Positions 17,751 through 27,536 are shown, numbered from the stretch's first letter. The stretch: DNA of 64,000 bases from Chimaeribacter coloradensis (GCF_002858715.1 NZ_PJZH01000003.1:310001-374000), one strand, 5' to 3'. The notes: generated by a model from the sequence alone, not told the origin. Numbers and translations: made by a program.

Positions 17751-20414
17751 ATGTCAGAACGTGTAAATAATGACGTGGATCCGATCGAAACCCGCGACTG
17801 GGTACAGGCGATCGAATCGGTCATCCGTGAAGAGGGTGTTGAGCGTGCTCAGTTCCTGATTGATCAGGTTTTGGGAGAGGCACGTAAAGGCGGCGTTCAG
17901 GTCGCTGCCGGTGCTGCCGCACGCAACTACGTCAACACCATCAGCGTGGAAGACCAGCCGGCGTACCCCGGCAACCTGGAGCTGGAGCGCCGCATCCGTT
18001 CCGCCATCCGCTGGAACGCCGTGATGACCGTATTGCGCGCGTCGAAAAAAGATCTGGAGCTGGGCGGCCACATGGCGTCCTTCCAGTCTTCCGCGACCTT
18101 CTACGAAGTCTGCTTCAACCACTTCTTCCGTGCGCGCAACGAGAAAGATGGCGGCGACCTGGTCTACTTCCAGGGCCACATCTCCCCGGGCGTTTACGCA
18201 CGTGCCTTCCTGGAAGGCCGCCTGACCGAAGAGCAGATGAACAACTTCCGTCAGGAAGTGCACGGTAAAGGCTTGTCCTCTTACCCGCACCCGAAACTGA
18301 TGCCGGAATTCTGGCAGTTCCCGACCGTGTCGATGGGCCTCGGCCCGATCAGCGCCATCTACCAGGCGAAGTTCCTGAAATACCTGGAGCACCGCGGCCT
18401 GAAAGACACCTCTGAGCAGACCGTTTACGCCTTCCTGGGCGACGGCGAGATGGACGAGCCGGAATCCAAGGGCGCGATCACCATCGCCACCCGTGAGAAG
18501 CTCGACAACCTGGTGTTCGTGATCAACTGTAACCTCCAGCGCCTCGACGGCCCGGTGACCGGTAACGGCAAGATCATCAACGAGCTGGAAGGCATCTTCG
18601 GCGGTGCCGGCTGGGAAGTGATCAAAGTCATCTGGGGTTCCCGTTGGGACGAGCTGCTGCGTAAAGACACCAGCGGCAAGCTGATCCAGCTGATGAACGA
18701 AACCGTGGACGGCGACTACCAGACCTTCAAGTCCAAAAACGGTGCCTATGTGCGTGAGCACTTCTTCGGCAAATACCCGGAAACCGCGGCGCTGGTGAAA
18801 GACCTGAGCGACGACGAGATCTGGGCGCTGAACCGTGGCGGCCACGATCCGAAGAAAATCTTCGCTGCACTGAAAAAAGCGCAGGAGACCAAAGGCAAGC
18901 CGGTGGTGATCCTGGCCCACACCGTGAAGGGTTACGGCATGGGCGTCACCGCGGAAGGCATGAACATCGCCCACCAGGTGAAGAAGATGAACATGGAAGG
19001 CGTGCGTTACTTCCGTGACCGTTTCAATGTGACCGTCACTGACGAAAACATCGAATCGCTGCCGTTCATCAAATTCGAAGAGGGCTCAGAAGAGCACAAA
19101 TACCTGCATGAGCGCCGCCAGGCCCTGAAAGGCTACGTGCCGACCCGCCTGCCGAACTTTACCCAAAAGCTGCAGATGCCGGCGCTGGAGGACTTCTCCG
19201 CTCTGCTGGAAGAGCAGAAGAAAGAGATCTCCACCACCATCGCTTTCGTGCGTGCGCTGAACGTGATGCTGAAAAACGACTCCATCAAGGATCGTCTGGT
19301 GCCGATCATCGCTGACGAAGCGCGTACCTTCGGTATGGAAGGCCTGTTCCGCCAGATCGGGATCTACAGTCCGAACGGCCAGCAGTACACCCCGCAGGAC
19401 CGTGAGCAGGTTGCCTACTACCGTGAAGACGAGAAAGGCCAGATCCTGCAGGAAGGGATCAACGAACTGGGCGCTGCCTCCTCCTGGCTGGCTGCGGCAA
19501 CGTCGTACAGCACCAACGACCTGCCGATGATCCCGTTCTACATCTACTACTCGATGTTCGGCTTCCAGCGCATCGGTGACCTCTGCTGGCTGGCGGGCGA
19601 CCAACAGGCGCGCGGCTTCCTGGTTGGCGGCACCTCCGGGCGTACCACGCTGAACGGCGAAGGCTTGCAGCACGAAGATGGCCACAGCCACATCCAGTCG
19701 CTGACCATCCCGAACTGCATCTCCTATGACCCGGCCTATGCTTATGAAGTGGCGGTGATCATGCATGACGGCCTGGAGCGCATGTACGGTGAGAAGCAGG
19801 AGAACGTCTACTACTACATCACCACCCTGAACGAGAACTACCACATGCCGGCGATGCCGGAAGGTGCCGAAGAGGGTATCCGCAAGGGTATCTACAAGCT
19901 CGACACCCTGGAAGGCAGCAAAGGCAAAGTGCAGCTGCTCGGCTCCGGTGCCATCCTGCGCCATGTGCGTGAAGCGGCAGAAATCCTGTCGAAAGAGTAC
20001 GGCGTGGGCTCTGACGTCTACAGCGTCACCTCCTTCACTGAACTGGCGCGTGACGGCCAGGACTGCGAGCGCTGGAACATGCTGCACCCGTCTGAAGAGC
20101 CGCGTGTGCCGTACATCGCCCAGGTGATGAGCGACGCTCCGGCCGTGGCCTCCACCGACTACATGAAACTGTTTGCCGAGCAGGTGCGCAGCTTCATCCC
20201 GGCCAGCGAGTTCCGCGTACTGGGTACTGACGGTTTCGGCCGTTCCGACAGCCGTGAGAACCTGCGTCACCACTTCGAAGTGGACGCTTCCTACGTGGTA
20301 GTGGCTGCACTGGGTGAACTGGCAAAACGTGGCGACATCGACACCAAGGTAGTGGCAGAAGCGATTACCAAATTCGGCATCGATGCTGACAAAGTTAACC
20401 CGCGTCTGGCATAA
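17751..20414 (+). CDS. aceE: Pyruvate dehydrogenase E1 component
   Basis: Thiamine diphosphate-dependent homodimeric E1 that decarboxylates pyruvate and acetylates the lipoyl groups of AceF. At 887 residues it equals the E. coli enzyme. The ThDP motif is visible as GDGEMDEPES through the NCNLQRLDGPV loop near residues 230-262. The active-site loop region around 400-410 (GMNIAHQVKKMN) and TSGRTTLNGEGLQHEDGHSH near 627-646 are intact. AAGGA precedes the ATG. aceF follows 15 bases after the stop. Confidence 0.99.
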   Translation: MSERVNNDVDPIETRDWVQAIESVIREEGVERAQFLIDQVLGEARKGGVQVAAGAAARNYVNTISVEDQPAYPGNLELERRIRSAIRWNAVMTVLRASKKDLELGGHMASFQSSATFYEVCFNHFFRARNEKDGGDLVYFQGHISPGVYARAFLEGRLTEEQMNNFRQEVHGKGLSSYPHPKLMPEFWQFPTVSMGLGPISAIYQAKFLKYLEHRGLKDTSEQTVYAFLGDGEMDEPESKGAITIATREKLDNLVFVINCNLQRLDGPVTGNGKIINELEGIFGGAGWEVIKVIWGSRWDELLRKDTSGKLIQLMNETVDGDYQTFKSKNGAYVREHFFGKYPETAALVKDLSDDEIWALNRGGHDPKKIFAALKKAQETKGKPVVILAHTVKGYGMGVTAEGMNIAHQVKKMNMEGVRYFRDRFNVTVTDENIESLPFIKFEEGSEEHKYLHERRQALKGYVPTRLPNFTQKLQMPALEDFSALLEEQKKEISTTIAFVRALNVMLKNDSIKDRLVPIIADEARTFGMEGLFRQIGIYSPNGQQYTPQDREQVAYYREDEKGQILQEGINELGAASSWLAAATSYSTNDLPMIPFYIYYSMFGFQRIGDLCWLAGDQQARGFLVGGTSGRTTLNGEGLQHEDGHSHIQSLTIPNCISYDPAYAYEVAVIMHDGLERMYGEKQENVYYYITTLNENYHMPAMPEGAEEGIRKGIYKLDTLEGSKGKVQLLGSGAILRHVREAAEILSKEYGVGSDVYSVTSFTELARDGQDCERWNMLHPSEEPRVPYIAQVMSDAPAVASTDYMKLFAEQVRSFIPASEFRVLGTDGFGRSDSRENLRHHFEVDASYVVVAALGELAKRGDIDTKVVAEAITKFGIDADKVNPRLA

Positions 20415-20429
20415 GAGGGTAAAGAAAAG

Positions 20430-22355
20430 ATGGCTATCGAAATCAACGTACCGGACATCGGTGCAGATGAAGTTGAAGTCACCGAAGTGATGGTGAAGGT
20501 TGGCGATAAAGTTGAGGTTGAACAATCGCTGATCGCCGTTGAGGGTGACAAAGCCTCAATGGAAGTGCCCTCCCCGCAGGCGGGTGTGGTGAAAGAGATC
20601 AAAGTTTCCGTGGGCGACAAAGTCGAAACCGGCAAACTGATCATGACCTTCGAAGAGGCCGGTGCGGCCTCTGAAGAGAAAGCGCCGGCCCCGGCCGCGC
20701 CTGCCGCGAAAGCGGAAGAGAAACCGGCTGCCGCCGCCGCCGGTGCCAGCAAAGAAGTCAACGTTCCTGACATCGGTTCCGATGAAGTGGAAGTGACCGA
20801 GGTGATGGTGAAAGTGGGTGACAAGGTCGAGGCTGACCAGTCCCTGATCGCCGTGGAAGGCGACAAAGCCTCCATGGAAGTACCGGCACCGTTCGCCGGT
20901 ACGGTCAAAGAGATCAAGATCGCGACCGGTGACAAAGTCAGCACCGGCTCCCTGATCATGGTGTTCGAAGTCGCAGGCGCGGCAGAACAGCCGCAGAGCG
21001 CGCCGAAACCGGCCGGTGAAACTGAGCCTGCGAAAGCGCAGGGCGGCTCCGCCAGCAAAGAGGTCAGCGTGCCGGACATCGGCGGTGATGAAGTAGAAGT
21101 TACCGAGGTGATGGTCAAGGTTGGCGACAAGGTCGCGGCTGAGCAGTCCCTGATCACCGTGGAAGGCGACAAAGCCTCGATGGAAGTGCCGGCACCGTTC
21201 GCGGGCACCGTCAAAGAGATCAAGATCGCGGCCGGCGACAAGGTGAAAACCGGCTCCCTGATCATGATCTTCGAGGTCGAAGGCGCAGCCCCGGCACAGC
21301 AGGGCAGTGCGAAGCAGGAAACTGCTGCCCCGGCGAAAGCGGAGCAGGAATCCAACGCGACAGCAGCGGCCCCGGCCAAAGCGGAAAGCAAGCCGGAAGC
21401 CAAAGGCGAGTTCGCGGAAAATGATGCTTACGTCCACGCCACGCCGGTGATCCGCCGTCTGGCGCGTGAGTTCGGCGTCAACCTGGGCAAAGTGAAAGGC
21501 ACCGGCCGTAAGGGCCGCATCCTACGCGAAGACGTCCAGAGCTACGTGAAAGACGCAGTGAAACGCGCTGAGTCTGCCCCGGCCGCTGCGGCGGCAACCG
21601 GTGGCGGCCTGCCGGGCATGCTGCCGTGGCCGAAAGTGGACTTCAGCAAGTTCGGTGAGATCGAAGAAGTCGAGCTGGGCCGCATCCAGAAAATCTCCGG
21701 TGCCAACCTGAGCCGTAACTGGGTGATGATCCCGCACGTCACGCACTTCGACAAAACCGACATCACCGAGCTGGAAGCGTTCCGCAAACAGCAGAATGCC
21801 GAAGCTGAGAAGCGCAAACTGGACGTGAAATTCACCCCGGTGGTCTTCATCATGAAAGCCGTGGCTGCCGCCCTTGAGCAGATGCCGCGCTTCAACAGCT
21901 CCCTGTCCGAAGATGGCCAGAAGCTGACGCTGAAGAAATACATCAACATCGGTGTGGCGGTAGATACCCCGAATGGCCTGGTGGTTCCGGTCTTCAAAGA
22001 CGTGAACAAGAAGGGCATCACGGAGCTCTCCCGCGAGCTGATGACCATCTCCAAAAAAGCGCGCGACGGCAAGCTGACGGCCGGCGAAATGCAGGGCGGC
22101 TGCTTCACCATATCCAGCCTGGGCGGTATCGGGACGACGCACTTCGCGCCGATCGTTAACGCGCCGGAAGTGGCGATCCTCGGGGTTTCCAAATCCGCGA
22201 TGGAACCGGTCTGGAACGGTAAAGAGTTCACACCGCGTCTGATGATGCCGATGTCGCTCTCCTTCGACCACCGCGTGATTGACGGGGCTGATGGTGCGCG
22301 TTTCATCACCATCATCAATAACATGTTGTCTGACATCCGCCGTCTGGTGATGTAA
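20430..22355 (+). CDS. aceF: Pyruvate dehydrogenase E2, dihydrolipoamide acetyltransferase, three lipoyl domains
   Basis: Core of the pyruvate dehydrogenase complex; transfers acetyl groups from lipoamide to CoA. Three lipoyl domains lie at about residues 1-80, 106-185 and 208-287, each with the lipoylated Lys in GDKASMEVP. They are joined by Ala/Pro/Lys/Glu linkers. The peripheral subunit-binding domain begins at [16 protein letters not shown] near residue 337. The catalytic domain ends with the motif [15 protein letters not shown]. It is 641 residues (E. coli 630), the excess being in the linkers. Lipoyl domains 2 and 3 are very similar at DNA level. Confidence 0.99.
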   Translation: MAIEINVPDIGADEVEVTEVMVKVGDKVEVEQSLIAVEGDKASMEVPSPQAGVVKEIKVSVGDKVETGKLIMTFEEAGAASEEKAPAPAAPAAKAEEKPAAAAAGASKEVNVPDIGSDEVEVTEVMVKVGDKVEADQSLIAVEGDKASMEVPAPFAGTVKEIKIATGDKVSTGSLIMVFEVAGAAEQPQSAPKPAGETEPAKAQGGSASKEVSVPDIGGDEVEVTEVMVKVGDKVAAEQSLITVEGDKASMEVPAPFAGTVKEIKIAAGDKVKTGSLIMIFEVEGAAPAQQGSAKQETAAPAKAEQESNATAAAPAKAESKPEAKGEFAENDAYVHATPVIRRLAREFGVNLGKVKGTGRKGRILREDVQSYVKDAVKRAESAPAAAAATGGGLPGMLPWPKVDFSKFGEIEEVELGRIQKISGANLSRNWVMIPHVTHFDKTDITELEAFRKQQNAEAEKRKLDVKFTPVVFIMKAVAAALEQMPRFNSSLSEDGQKLTLKKYINIGVAVDTPNGLVVPVFKDVNKKGITELSRELMTISKKARDGKLTAGEMQGGCFTISSLGGIGTTHFAPIVNAPEVAILGVSKSAMEPVWNGKEFTPRLMMPMSLSFDHRVIDGADGARFITIINNMLSDIRRLVM

Positions 22356-22363
22356 GCACACAG

Positions 22364-22392
22364 GCCGGCCCTCGGGCCGGCTTCTCTATTTT
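22364..22392 (+). terminator. Partial terminator after aceF
   Basis: Seven-bp GC stem (22364-22370 with 22375-22381), tetraloop CTCG, then an interrupted T-rich tract. The tract is imperfect, so some read-through into lpd is expected. Confidence 0.65.
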
Positions 22393-22480
22393 TGGCATCG
22401 GCCTGGTTGCCCGGCCTGTTTCACATGGGGTGTAACCCGTCGCAACCAGATAGCTAAGACACTGAACACTCGAACTTGCT

Positions 22481-22508
22481 TTGCAGGTTGTTAACAATTC
22501 TGTAAACT
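22481..22508 (+). promoter_or_regulatory. Candidate lpd promoter
   Basis: TTGCAG (22481-22486) and TAAACT (22503-22508) are 16 bp apart. The spacer TTGTTAACAATTCTG resembles ArcA-type GTTAA sequence. An independent lpd promoter is expected because lpd product also serves 2-oxoglutarate dehydrogenase and the glycine cleavage system. Confidence 0.55.
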
Positions 22509-22607
22509 GCTCGCGGTGTAAGCGTCCCGGTGGATGAAGGGCGTTATGAATTCTACAAGCGACAAAACTGACGTCTGACCCGCCGGACAATCAATTAAGA
22601 GGTCATG

Positions 22608-24032
22608 ATGAGTACAGAAATCAAAACCCAGGTTGTGGTACTTGGGGCAGGCCCGGCAGGTTACTCTGCGGCCTTTCGTTGCGCTGATTTAGGTCTTGAA
22701 ACGGTTCTGGTTGAACGCTATTCCACGCTGGGCGGTGTCTGCCTGAACGTGGGCTGTATCCCTTCCAAGGCGCTGCTGCACGTTGCCAAAGTCATTGAAG
22801 AAGCCAAAGCACTGGCGGAACATGGCGTGGTCTTCGGCGAGCCGAAAACGGACATCACCAAAATCCGTACCTGGAAAGAGAAAGTCATTAACCAGCTGAC
22901 CGGCGGCCTCTCCGGCATGGCCAAACAGCGTAAGGTTAAAGTGGTGAACGGTTTCGGTAAATTCACCGGTGCCAACACCCTGCAGGTTGAAGGCGAAAAT
23001 GGTGCGACCACCATCACCTTCGACAATGCCATCATCGCGGCGGGTTCCCGTCCGATCCAATTGCCTTTCATTCCGCACGACGACCCGCGCGTGTGGGATT
23101 CCACCTCTGCCCTGGAGCTGAAAGAGGTGCCTGAGCGCCTGCTGGTTATGGGCGGCGGCATCATCGGCCTGGAAATGGGCACCGTCTACCATGCACTGGG
23201 GTCCAAAATCGACGTGGTCGAGATGTTTGACCAGGTGATCCCGGCCGCCGACAAAGACGTGGTGAAAGTCTTCACCAAACGCATCAGCAAGCAGTTCAAC
23301 CTGATGCTGGAAACCAAAGTCACCGCGGTAGAAGCCAAAGAAGACGGCATCTACGTGACGATGGAAGGCAAGAAAGCCCCGGCAGAACCGCAGCGTTACG
23401 ACGCGGTGCTGGTGGCGATCGGCCGTGTGCCGAACGGCAAACTGATGGATGCCGGTAAAGCGGGCGTAGAAGTGGACGACCGTGGTTTCATCCACGTCGA
23501 CAAGCAGATGCGTACCAACGTGCCGCACATCTTCGCCATCGGCGACATCGTCGGCCAGCCGATGCTGGCGCACAAAGGCGTGCATGAAGGCCACGTGGCG
23601 GCGGAAGTGATCTCCGGTAAGAAACACTACTTCGACCCGAAAGTGATCCCGTCCATCGCCTACACCGAGCCGGAAGTCGCCTGGGTCGGCCTGACCGAGA
23701 AAGAAGCGAAAGAGAAGGGCATCAGCTACGAGACCGCCACCTTCCCGTGGGCAGCCTCCGGCCGTGCCATCGCCTCTGACTGCGCAGACGGCATGACCAA
23801 ACTGATCTTCGACAAAGAGACTCACCGTGTGATCGGCGGTGCCGTGGTCGGCACCAACGGCGGCGAGCTGCTGGGCGAAATCGGCCTGGCGATCGAGATG
23901 GGCTGTGATGCGGAAGACATCGCGCTGACCATCCACGCGCACCCGACCCTGCACGAGTCCGTGGGCCTGGCCGCCGAGATCTTCGAAGGCAGCATCACCG
24001 ACCTGCCGAACCCGAAAGCGAAGAAGAAGTAA
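22608..24032 (+). CDS. lpd: Dihydrolipoamide dehydrogenase (E3)
   Basis: FAD-dependent reoxidation of dihydrolipoamide, shared by the pyruvate and 2-oxoglutarate dehydrogenase complexes. The FAD-binding GAGPAGYSAAF lies at residues about 13-23, the redox disulfide in GGVCLNVGCIPSKAL, the NAD-binding GGGIIGLEMG near 181, and the catalytic His-Glu pair in HAHPTLHE at the C-terminus. Two adjacent ATGs exist (22605, 22608). I choose the second because AAGAGG is then 5 bases away and the protein begins MSTEIKT, with 474 residues as in E. coli. Confidence 0.98.
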   Translation: MSTEIKTQVVVLGAGPAGYSAAFRCADLGLETVLVERYSTLGGVCLNVGCIPSKALLHVAKVIEEAKALAEHGVVFGEPKTDITKIRTWKEKVINQLTGGLSGMAKQRKVKVVNGFGKFTGANTLQVEGENGATTITFDNAIIAAGSRPIQLPFIPHDDPRVWDSTSALELKEVPERLLVMGGGIIGLEMGTVYHALGSKIDVVEMFDQVIPAADKDVVKVFTKRISKQFNLMLETKVTAVEAKEDGIYVTMEGKKAPAEPQRYDAVLVAIGRVPNGKLMDAGKAGVEVDDRGFIHVDKQMRTNVPHIFAIGDIVGQPMLAHKGVHEGHVAAEVISGKKHYFDPKVIPSIAYTEPEVAWVGLTEKEAKEKGISYETATFPWAASGRAIASDCADGMTKLIFDKETHRVIGGAVVGTNGGELLGEIGLAIEMGCDAEDIALTIHAHPTLHESVGLAAEIFEGSITDLPNPKAKKK

Positions 24033-24055
24033 TTCCCGCCGCGGTTCAGCCTGAG

Positions 24056-24085
24056 AAAACGGTGCCGGAAGGCACCGTTTTTTTT
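24056..24085 (+). terminator. Rho-independent terminator after lpd
   Basis: AAAACGGTGCC pairs with GGCACCGTTTT around a GGAA loop and continues into a run of eight T. It lies 24 bases after the lpd stop. Confidence 0.93.
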
Positions 24086-24090
24086 GCCTG

Positions 24091-24116
24091 AAAAAAGGCC
24101 ACGCCGAAGCGTGGCC
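24091..24116 (-). terminator. Minus-strand terminator for the small hydrophobic peptide gene
   Basis: GGCCACGC (24097-24104) pairs with GCGTGGCC (24109-24116) around CGAA. The six A on the left are a T-tract for leftward transcription. It begins 7 bases beyond the stop of the 40-residue frame at 24123-24245, which shows that a transcript ends here coming from the right. Confidence 0.88.
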
Positions 24117-24122
24117 AGTCGC

Positions 24123-24245
24123 TTACTTGCTCTGATGAATCACGTTAACGGTGAAAGAAATGTCAGAAATTGACCATCCGCCATTCCCTGCACCTAACGC
24201 CATTCCCAGTACAACAATCAGGAGATAAAGCGAGCTCCTTCTCAT
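24123..24245 (-). CDS. Small hydrophobic peptide, 40 residues; candidate type I toxin
   Basis: Unrecognised. The frame starts at ATG 24245 with AAGGA about 8 bases upstream (plus-strand 24251-24256), and its stop is 7 bases before a minus-strand terminator. The peptide begins MRRSSLYLLIVVLGMALGAG: two arginines, a single hydrophobic span at residues 6-20, then a polar tail ending in a lysine. It could insert as a single-span inner-membrane peptide or be a very short secreted peptide. The leader carries a 20-base site complementary to the start of a divergent candidate small RNA (24479-24574), as in TisB/IstR-1 and ZorO/OrzO. E. coli has yacH in this interval. A 75-codon frame (24242-24469, minus) overlaps its start by ATGA and might be a leader frame or chance. 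Toxicity is inference. Confidence 0.6.
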   Translation of the reverse strand: MRRSSLYLLIVVLGMALGAGNGGWSISDISFTVNVIHQSK

Positions 24246-24302
24246 TGCGTGTTCCTTACAGGACTACGACCGTCTGTTTTCCACCGGGAAAAAAGAGACG
24301 AA

Positions 24303-24347
24303 ACAAGCGCTCTGTAGCACTTGTATCGCAGCAGAACAGATCTGTTC
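24303..24347 (-). promoter_or_regulatory. Structured leader of the small peptide gene with antisense target site
   Basis: Bases 24309-24328 (plus strand GCTCTGTAGCACTTGTATCG) recur at 24479-24498 with one A/G difference. The minus-strand mRNA therefore contains the complement of the candidate small RNA's first 20 nt, the difference giving a G-U pair. The site lies in an inverted repeat (ACAAGCGCT 24303-24311 / AGCACTTGT 24316-24324), and a perfect 14-bp palindrome GAACAGATCTGTTC follows at 24334-24347. The peptide-gene promoter must lie further right; I could not fix its -35 and -10. Confidence 0.5.
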
Positions 24348-24443
24348 CCTGAGCCCGGTGACCTGCTGCTAAACAGGCGGAACAGCCCCGCACAATGGTA
24401 CACAAAAAGAGGGGGTAATGTTGTATTTATCGCCTGCCCCAGA

Positions 24444-24472
24444 TTGCAATTTGCCTGAAAATAGCGCATGAT
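24444..24472 (+). promoter_or_regulatory. Candidate promoter of the small RNA
   Basis: TTGCAA (24444-24449) and CATGAT (24467-24472) with 17-bp spacing predict a transcription start near 24479. That is exactly where the 20-base repeat begins. Confidence 0.55.
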
Positions 24473-24478
24473 CGCCTG

Positions 24479-24574
24479 GCTCTGTAGCGCTTGTATCGTT
24501 CATCGATGTAAGTATTCCTGAGGTGCCTGCTAACACCAACGGAATGAAAAAGCCGCCTTTATGGCGGTTTTTTT
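24479..24574 (+). ncRNA. Candidate antisense small RNA, about 96 nt, divergent from the small peptide gene
   Basis: Promoter-like hexamers point to a start near 24479. The transcript would have a single-stranded 5' end carrying the 20-nt pairing sequence. Next comes an internal hairpin (ATTCC 24514-24518 with GGAAT 24541-24545, inner GGTG 24522-24525 with CACC 24534-24537). A terminator follows (CCGCC 24553-24557, GGCGG 24563-24567, then seven T). No credible reading frame is present. Pairing could block ribosome loading on, or trigger cleavage of, the peptide mRNA. Expression is not shown by sequence alone. Confidence 0.55.
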
Positions 24575-24687
24575 GTCTCCGTAAGTACACGTTTGTCCGG
24601 CTATCCCCACACCCCGCCTGTGCCTTAGTTGATTCCCCTGTGGTTAACGATTCAGCAAAGATTTAATGTTGCTTTTATGTGAACGAA

Positions 24688-24716
24688 TTAACAACCGATT
24701 CAAATCCTGATATGCT
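24688..24716 (+). promoter_or_regulatory. Candidate acnB promoter
   Basis: TTAACA (24688-24693) and TATGCT (24711-24716) with 17-bp spacing predict a leader of about 190 nt before acnB. The leader itself (24723-24915) shows no obvious terminator or reading frame. Confidence 0.6.
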
Positions 24717-24915
24717 GGCTGGGCGGAACCGGGCGCTGTACCCTTACAGCCCAGGTGATTGACCGCAGTGCTGTGGCGTTTCATGAAGTCGAGCGTTGAA
24801 AAGGCAAAGCATCTCATCAGGCGAAAAACCCTGTGCGCAGGGCGGCAGGTTTTACACCGGTATGAAATATGGATAGCCAGGCACAATAAATGACAATGAG
24901 AGCGAGGAGAGAGTC

Positions 24916-27513
24916 GTGCTAGAAGAATACCGTAAGCACGTAGCCGAGCGTGCTGCAGAGGGCATCGCCCCCAAGCCATTAGATGCTTCCCAAATGGCCG
25001 CGCTGGTTGAGTCACTGAAGAATCCGCCCGCGGGCGAAGAAGAAGTCCTGTTAGACCTGTTGATTAACCGTGTACCGCCGGGCGTTGATGAAGCTGCCTA
25101 CGTAAAAGCCGGCTTCCTGGCCGCGGTCGCCAAAGGCGACACCCACTCCCCCCTGATTACCCCGGAAAAAGCCATCGAACTGCTGGGCACCATGCAGGGC
25201 GGCTACAACATCCAGCCCCTGATTGAAGCCCTGGACCAGGAGCAACTGGCCCCGATCGCGGCCAAGGCGCTGTCCCACACGCTGCTGATGTTCGATAACT
25301 TCTATGATGTGGAAGAGAAGGCGCAGGCGGGGAACGTTTACGCGCAACAGGTGATGAAATCCTGGGCGGACGCTGAATGGTACCTGAGCCGCCCGCAGCT
25401 GGCGGACAAACTCACCGTGACCGTGTTCAAAGTCACCGGTGAAACCAATACCGATGATCTGTCACCGGCACAGGACGCCTGGTCGCGCCCTGACATCCCG
25501 CTGCATGCGCTGGCGATGCTGAAAAACGCCCGTGAAGGCATTGAGCCGGACCAGCCGGGCAGCGTCGGCCCGATCAAACAGATCGAGGCGCTGAACCAGA
25601 AAGGCTTCCCGCTGGCCTACGTCGGTGACGTGGTCGGTACCGGTTCTTCCCGTAAATCCGCCACCAACTCGGTGCTGTGGTTTATGGGCGATGACATCCC
25701 GTTCGTGCCGAACAAGCGCGGCGGCGGCGTGGTGCTGGGCGGCAAAATCGCCCCGATCTTCTTCAACACCATGGAAGATGCGGGCGCACTGCCGATCGAG
25801 CTGGACGTCTCCAACCTGAACATGGGCGACGTGATCGACATCTACCCCTACAAAGGGGAAGTGCGTAACCACGACACCAATGAAGTGATCGCGACCTTTG
25901 AGCTGAAAACCGACGTGCTGCTGGACGAAGTGCGCGCCGGCGGCCGTATCCCGCTGATTGTCGGCCGTGGCCTGACCTCGCGCGCGCGTGAGTCCCTGGG
26001 CCTGCCGCACAGCGATGTATTCCGCAGCGCCCGCCCGGTAGCGGCCAGCGACAAAGGCTTCTCCCTGGCGCAGAAAATGGTGGGCCGCGCCTGCGGCGTC
26101 GCCGGTGTGCGCCCGGGTGAATATTGCGAACCGAAAATGACCTCGGTCGGCTCGCAGGACACCACCGGCCCGATGACCCGTGACGAGCTGAAAGACCTGG
26201 CTTGCCTCGGCTTCTCCGCCGACCTGGTGATGCAGTCCTTCTGCCACACTGCGGCTTATCCGAAGCCGGTGGACGTGACCACCCACCACACCCTGCCGGA
26301 CTTCATCATGAACCGCGGCGGCGTGTCGCTGCGCCCGGGTGACGGCATCATCCACTCCTGGCTGAACCGTATGCTGCTGCCGGACACCGTCGGCACCGGC
26401 GGTGACTCCCACACCCGCTTCCCGATCGGGCTGTCGTTCCCGGCCGGTTCCGGGCTGGTCGCCTTCGCGGCTGCCACCGGCGTGATGCCGCTGGATATGC
26501 CGGAGTCCGTGCTGGTGCGCTTCAAAGGCAAAATGCAGCCGGGCATCACCCTGCGTGACCTGGTACATGCCATCCCTTACTACGCCATCCAGCAGGGCCT
26601 GCTGACCGTGGAGAAGAAGGGCAAGAAGAACATCTTCTCCGGCCGTATCCTGGAGATCGAAGGGCTGCCGGAACTCAAAGTGGAGCAGGCATTCGAACTG
26701 GCTGACGCCTCCGCCGAGCGCTCTGCGGCCGGCTGTACCATCAAGCTGGACAAGGCACCGATCACCGAGTACCTGACCTCCAACATCGTGCTGCTGAAGT
26801 GGATGATTGCCGAAGGCTACGGCGACCGCCGCACGCTGGAGCGCCGCATCCAGGGCATGGAAAAATGGCTGGCTGACCCGCAACTGCTGGAAGCGGACGC
26901 CGACGCCGAATACGCGGCGGTGATCGAGATCGATCTGGCTGACGTCAAAGAGCCGATCCTCTGCGCGCCGAACGACCCGGACGACGCGCGCCTGCTCTCC
27001 TCGGTGGCCAACAGCCACATTGACGAGGTGTTCATCGGCTCCTGCATGACCAATATCGGCCACTTCCGTGCTGCCGGTAAGCTGCTGGATCAGCACAAAG
27101 GCCAGTTGCCGACCCGCCTGTGGGTCGCCCCGCCGACCAAGATGGACGCCGCCCAGCTTACCGAAGAGGGCTACTACAGCGTCTTCGGCAAGAGCGGTGC
27201 GCGCATCGAGATCCCGGGTTGCTCCCTCTGCATGGGTAACCAGGCGCGGGTAGCGGACGGCGCGACGGTGGTCTCCACCTCCACGCGTAACTTCCCGAAC
27301 CGCCTGGGTAACGGCGCAGACGTCTACCTGGCGTCCGCTGAGCTGGCGGCCGTGGCCTCGCTGCTGGGCCGCCTGCCGACCCCGCAGGAGTACCAGGAGT
27401 ACATGGCGCAGGTGGATAAGACCGCGGTGGACACCTACCGCTATCTGAACTTCGACCAGCTGACCCAGTACACCGAAAAAGCGGATGGCGTCATCTTCCA
27501 AACCGCGGTGTAA
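24916..27513 (+). CDS. acnB: Aconitate hydratase B
   Basis: Major aconitase of the citric acid cycle, interconverting citrate and isocitrate through a [4Fe-4S] cluster. At 865 residues it equals E. coli AcnB. The order is HEAT-like N-terminal domain (1-160), swivel domain (about 165-370, ending near [10 protein letters not shown]), then the catalytic domains. Cluster cysteines are seen in HFRAAGK-preceding IGSCMTNIG and in [10 protein letters not shown]. Start is GTG at 24916 with AGGAG 6 bases upstream. E. coli AcnB also binds mRNA as an iron-sensing apo-protein; the same is likely here. Confidence 0.98.
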   Translation: MLEEYRKHVAERAAEGIAPKPLDASQMAALVESLKNPPAGEEEVLLDLLINRVPPGVDEAAYVKAGFLAAVAKGDTHSPLITPEKAIELLGTMQGGYNIQPLIEALDQEQLAPIAAKALSHTLLMFDNFYDVEEKAQAGNVYAQQVMKSWADAEWYLSRPQLADKLTVTVFKVTGETNTDDLSPAQDAWSRPDIPLHALAMLKNAREGIEPDQPGSVGPIKQIEALNQKGFPLAYVGDVVGTGSSRKSATNSVLWFMGDDIPFVPNKRGGGVVLGGKIAPIFFNTMEDAGALPIELDVSNLNMGDVIDIYPYKGEVRNHDTNEVIATFELKTDVLLDEVRAGGRIPLIVGRGLTSRARESLGLPHSDVFRSARPVAASDKGFSLAQKMVGRACGVAGVRPGEYCEPKMTSVGSQDTTGPMTRDELKDLACLGFSADLVMQSFCHTAAYPKPVDVTTHHTLPDFIMNRGGVSLRPGDGIIHSWLNRMLLPDTVGTGGDSHTRFPIGLSFPAGSGLVAFAAATGVMPLDMPESVLVRFKGKMQPGITLRDLVHAIPYYAIQQGLLTVEKKGKKNIFSGRILEIEGLPELKVEQAFELADASAERSAAGCTIKLDKAPITEYLTSNIVLLKWMIAEGYGDRRTLERRIQGMEKWLADPQLLEADADAEYAAVIEIDLADVKEPILCAPNDPDDARLLSSVANSHIDEVFIGSCMTNIGHFRAAGKLLDQHKGQLPTRLWVAPPTKMDAAQLTEEGYYSVFGKSGARIEIPGCSLCMGNQARVADGATVVSTSTRNFPNRLGNGADVYLASAELAAVASLLGRLPTPQEYQEYMAQVDKTAVDTYRYLNFDQLTQYTEKADGVIFQTAV

Positions 27514-27536
27514 GCGGCTATAGTGCGCGACGCAAC

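Noticed and set aside
24334-24480. LexA (SOS) box for the candidate toxin
   Set aside because: tisB and dinQ are SOS genes, so I looked for CTGT-N8-ACAG; the palindrome GAACAGATCTGTTC and nearby CTGT/ACAG words do not fit the spacing.
24369-24590. 73-codon minus-strand frame opposite the candidate small RNA
   Set aside because: It begins beyond the small-RNA terminator, lacks a ribosome-binding site, and its sequence has no coherent features.
25462-27501. 679-codon open frame antisense to acnB
   Set aside because: Shadow of a highly biased gene; no ribosome-binding site or domain, and acnB is certain.
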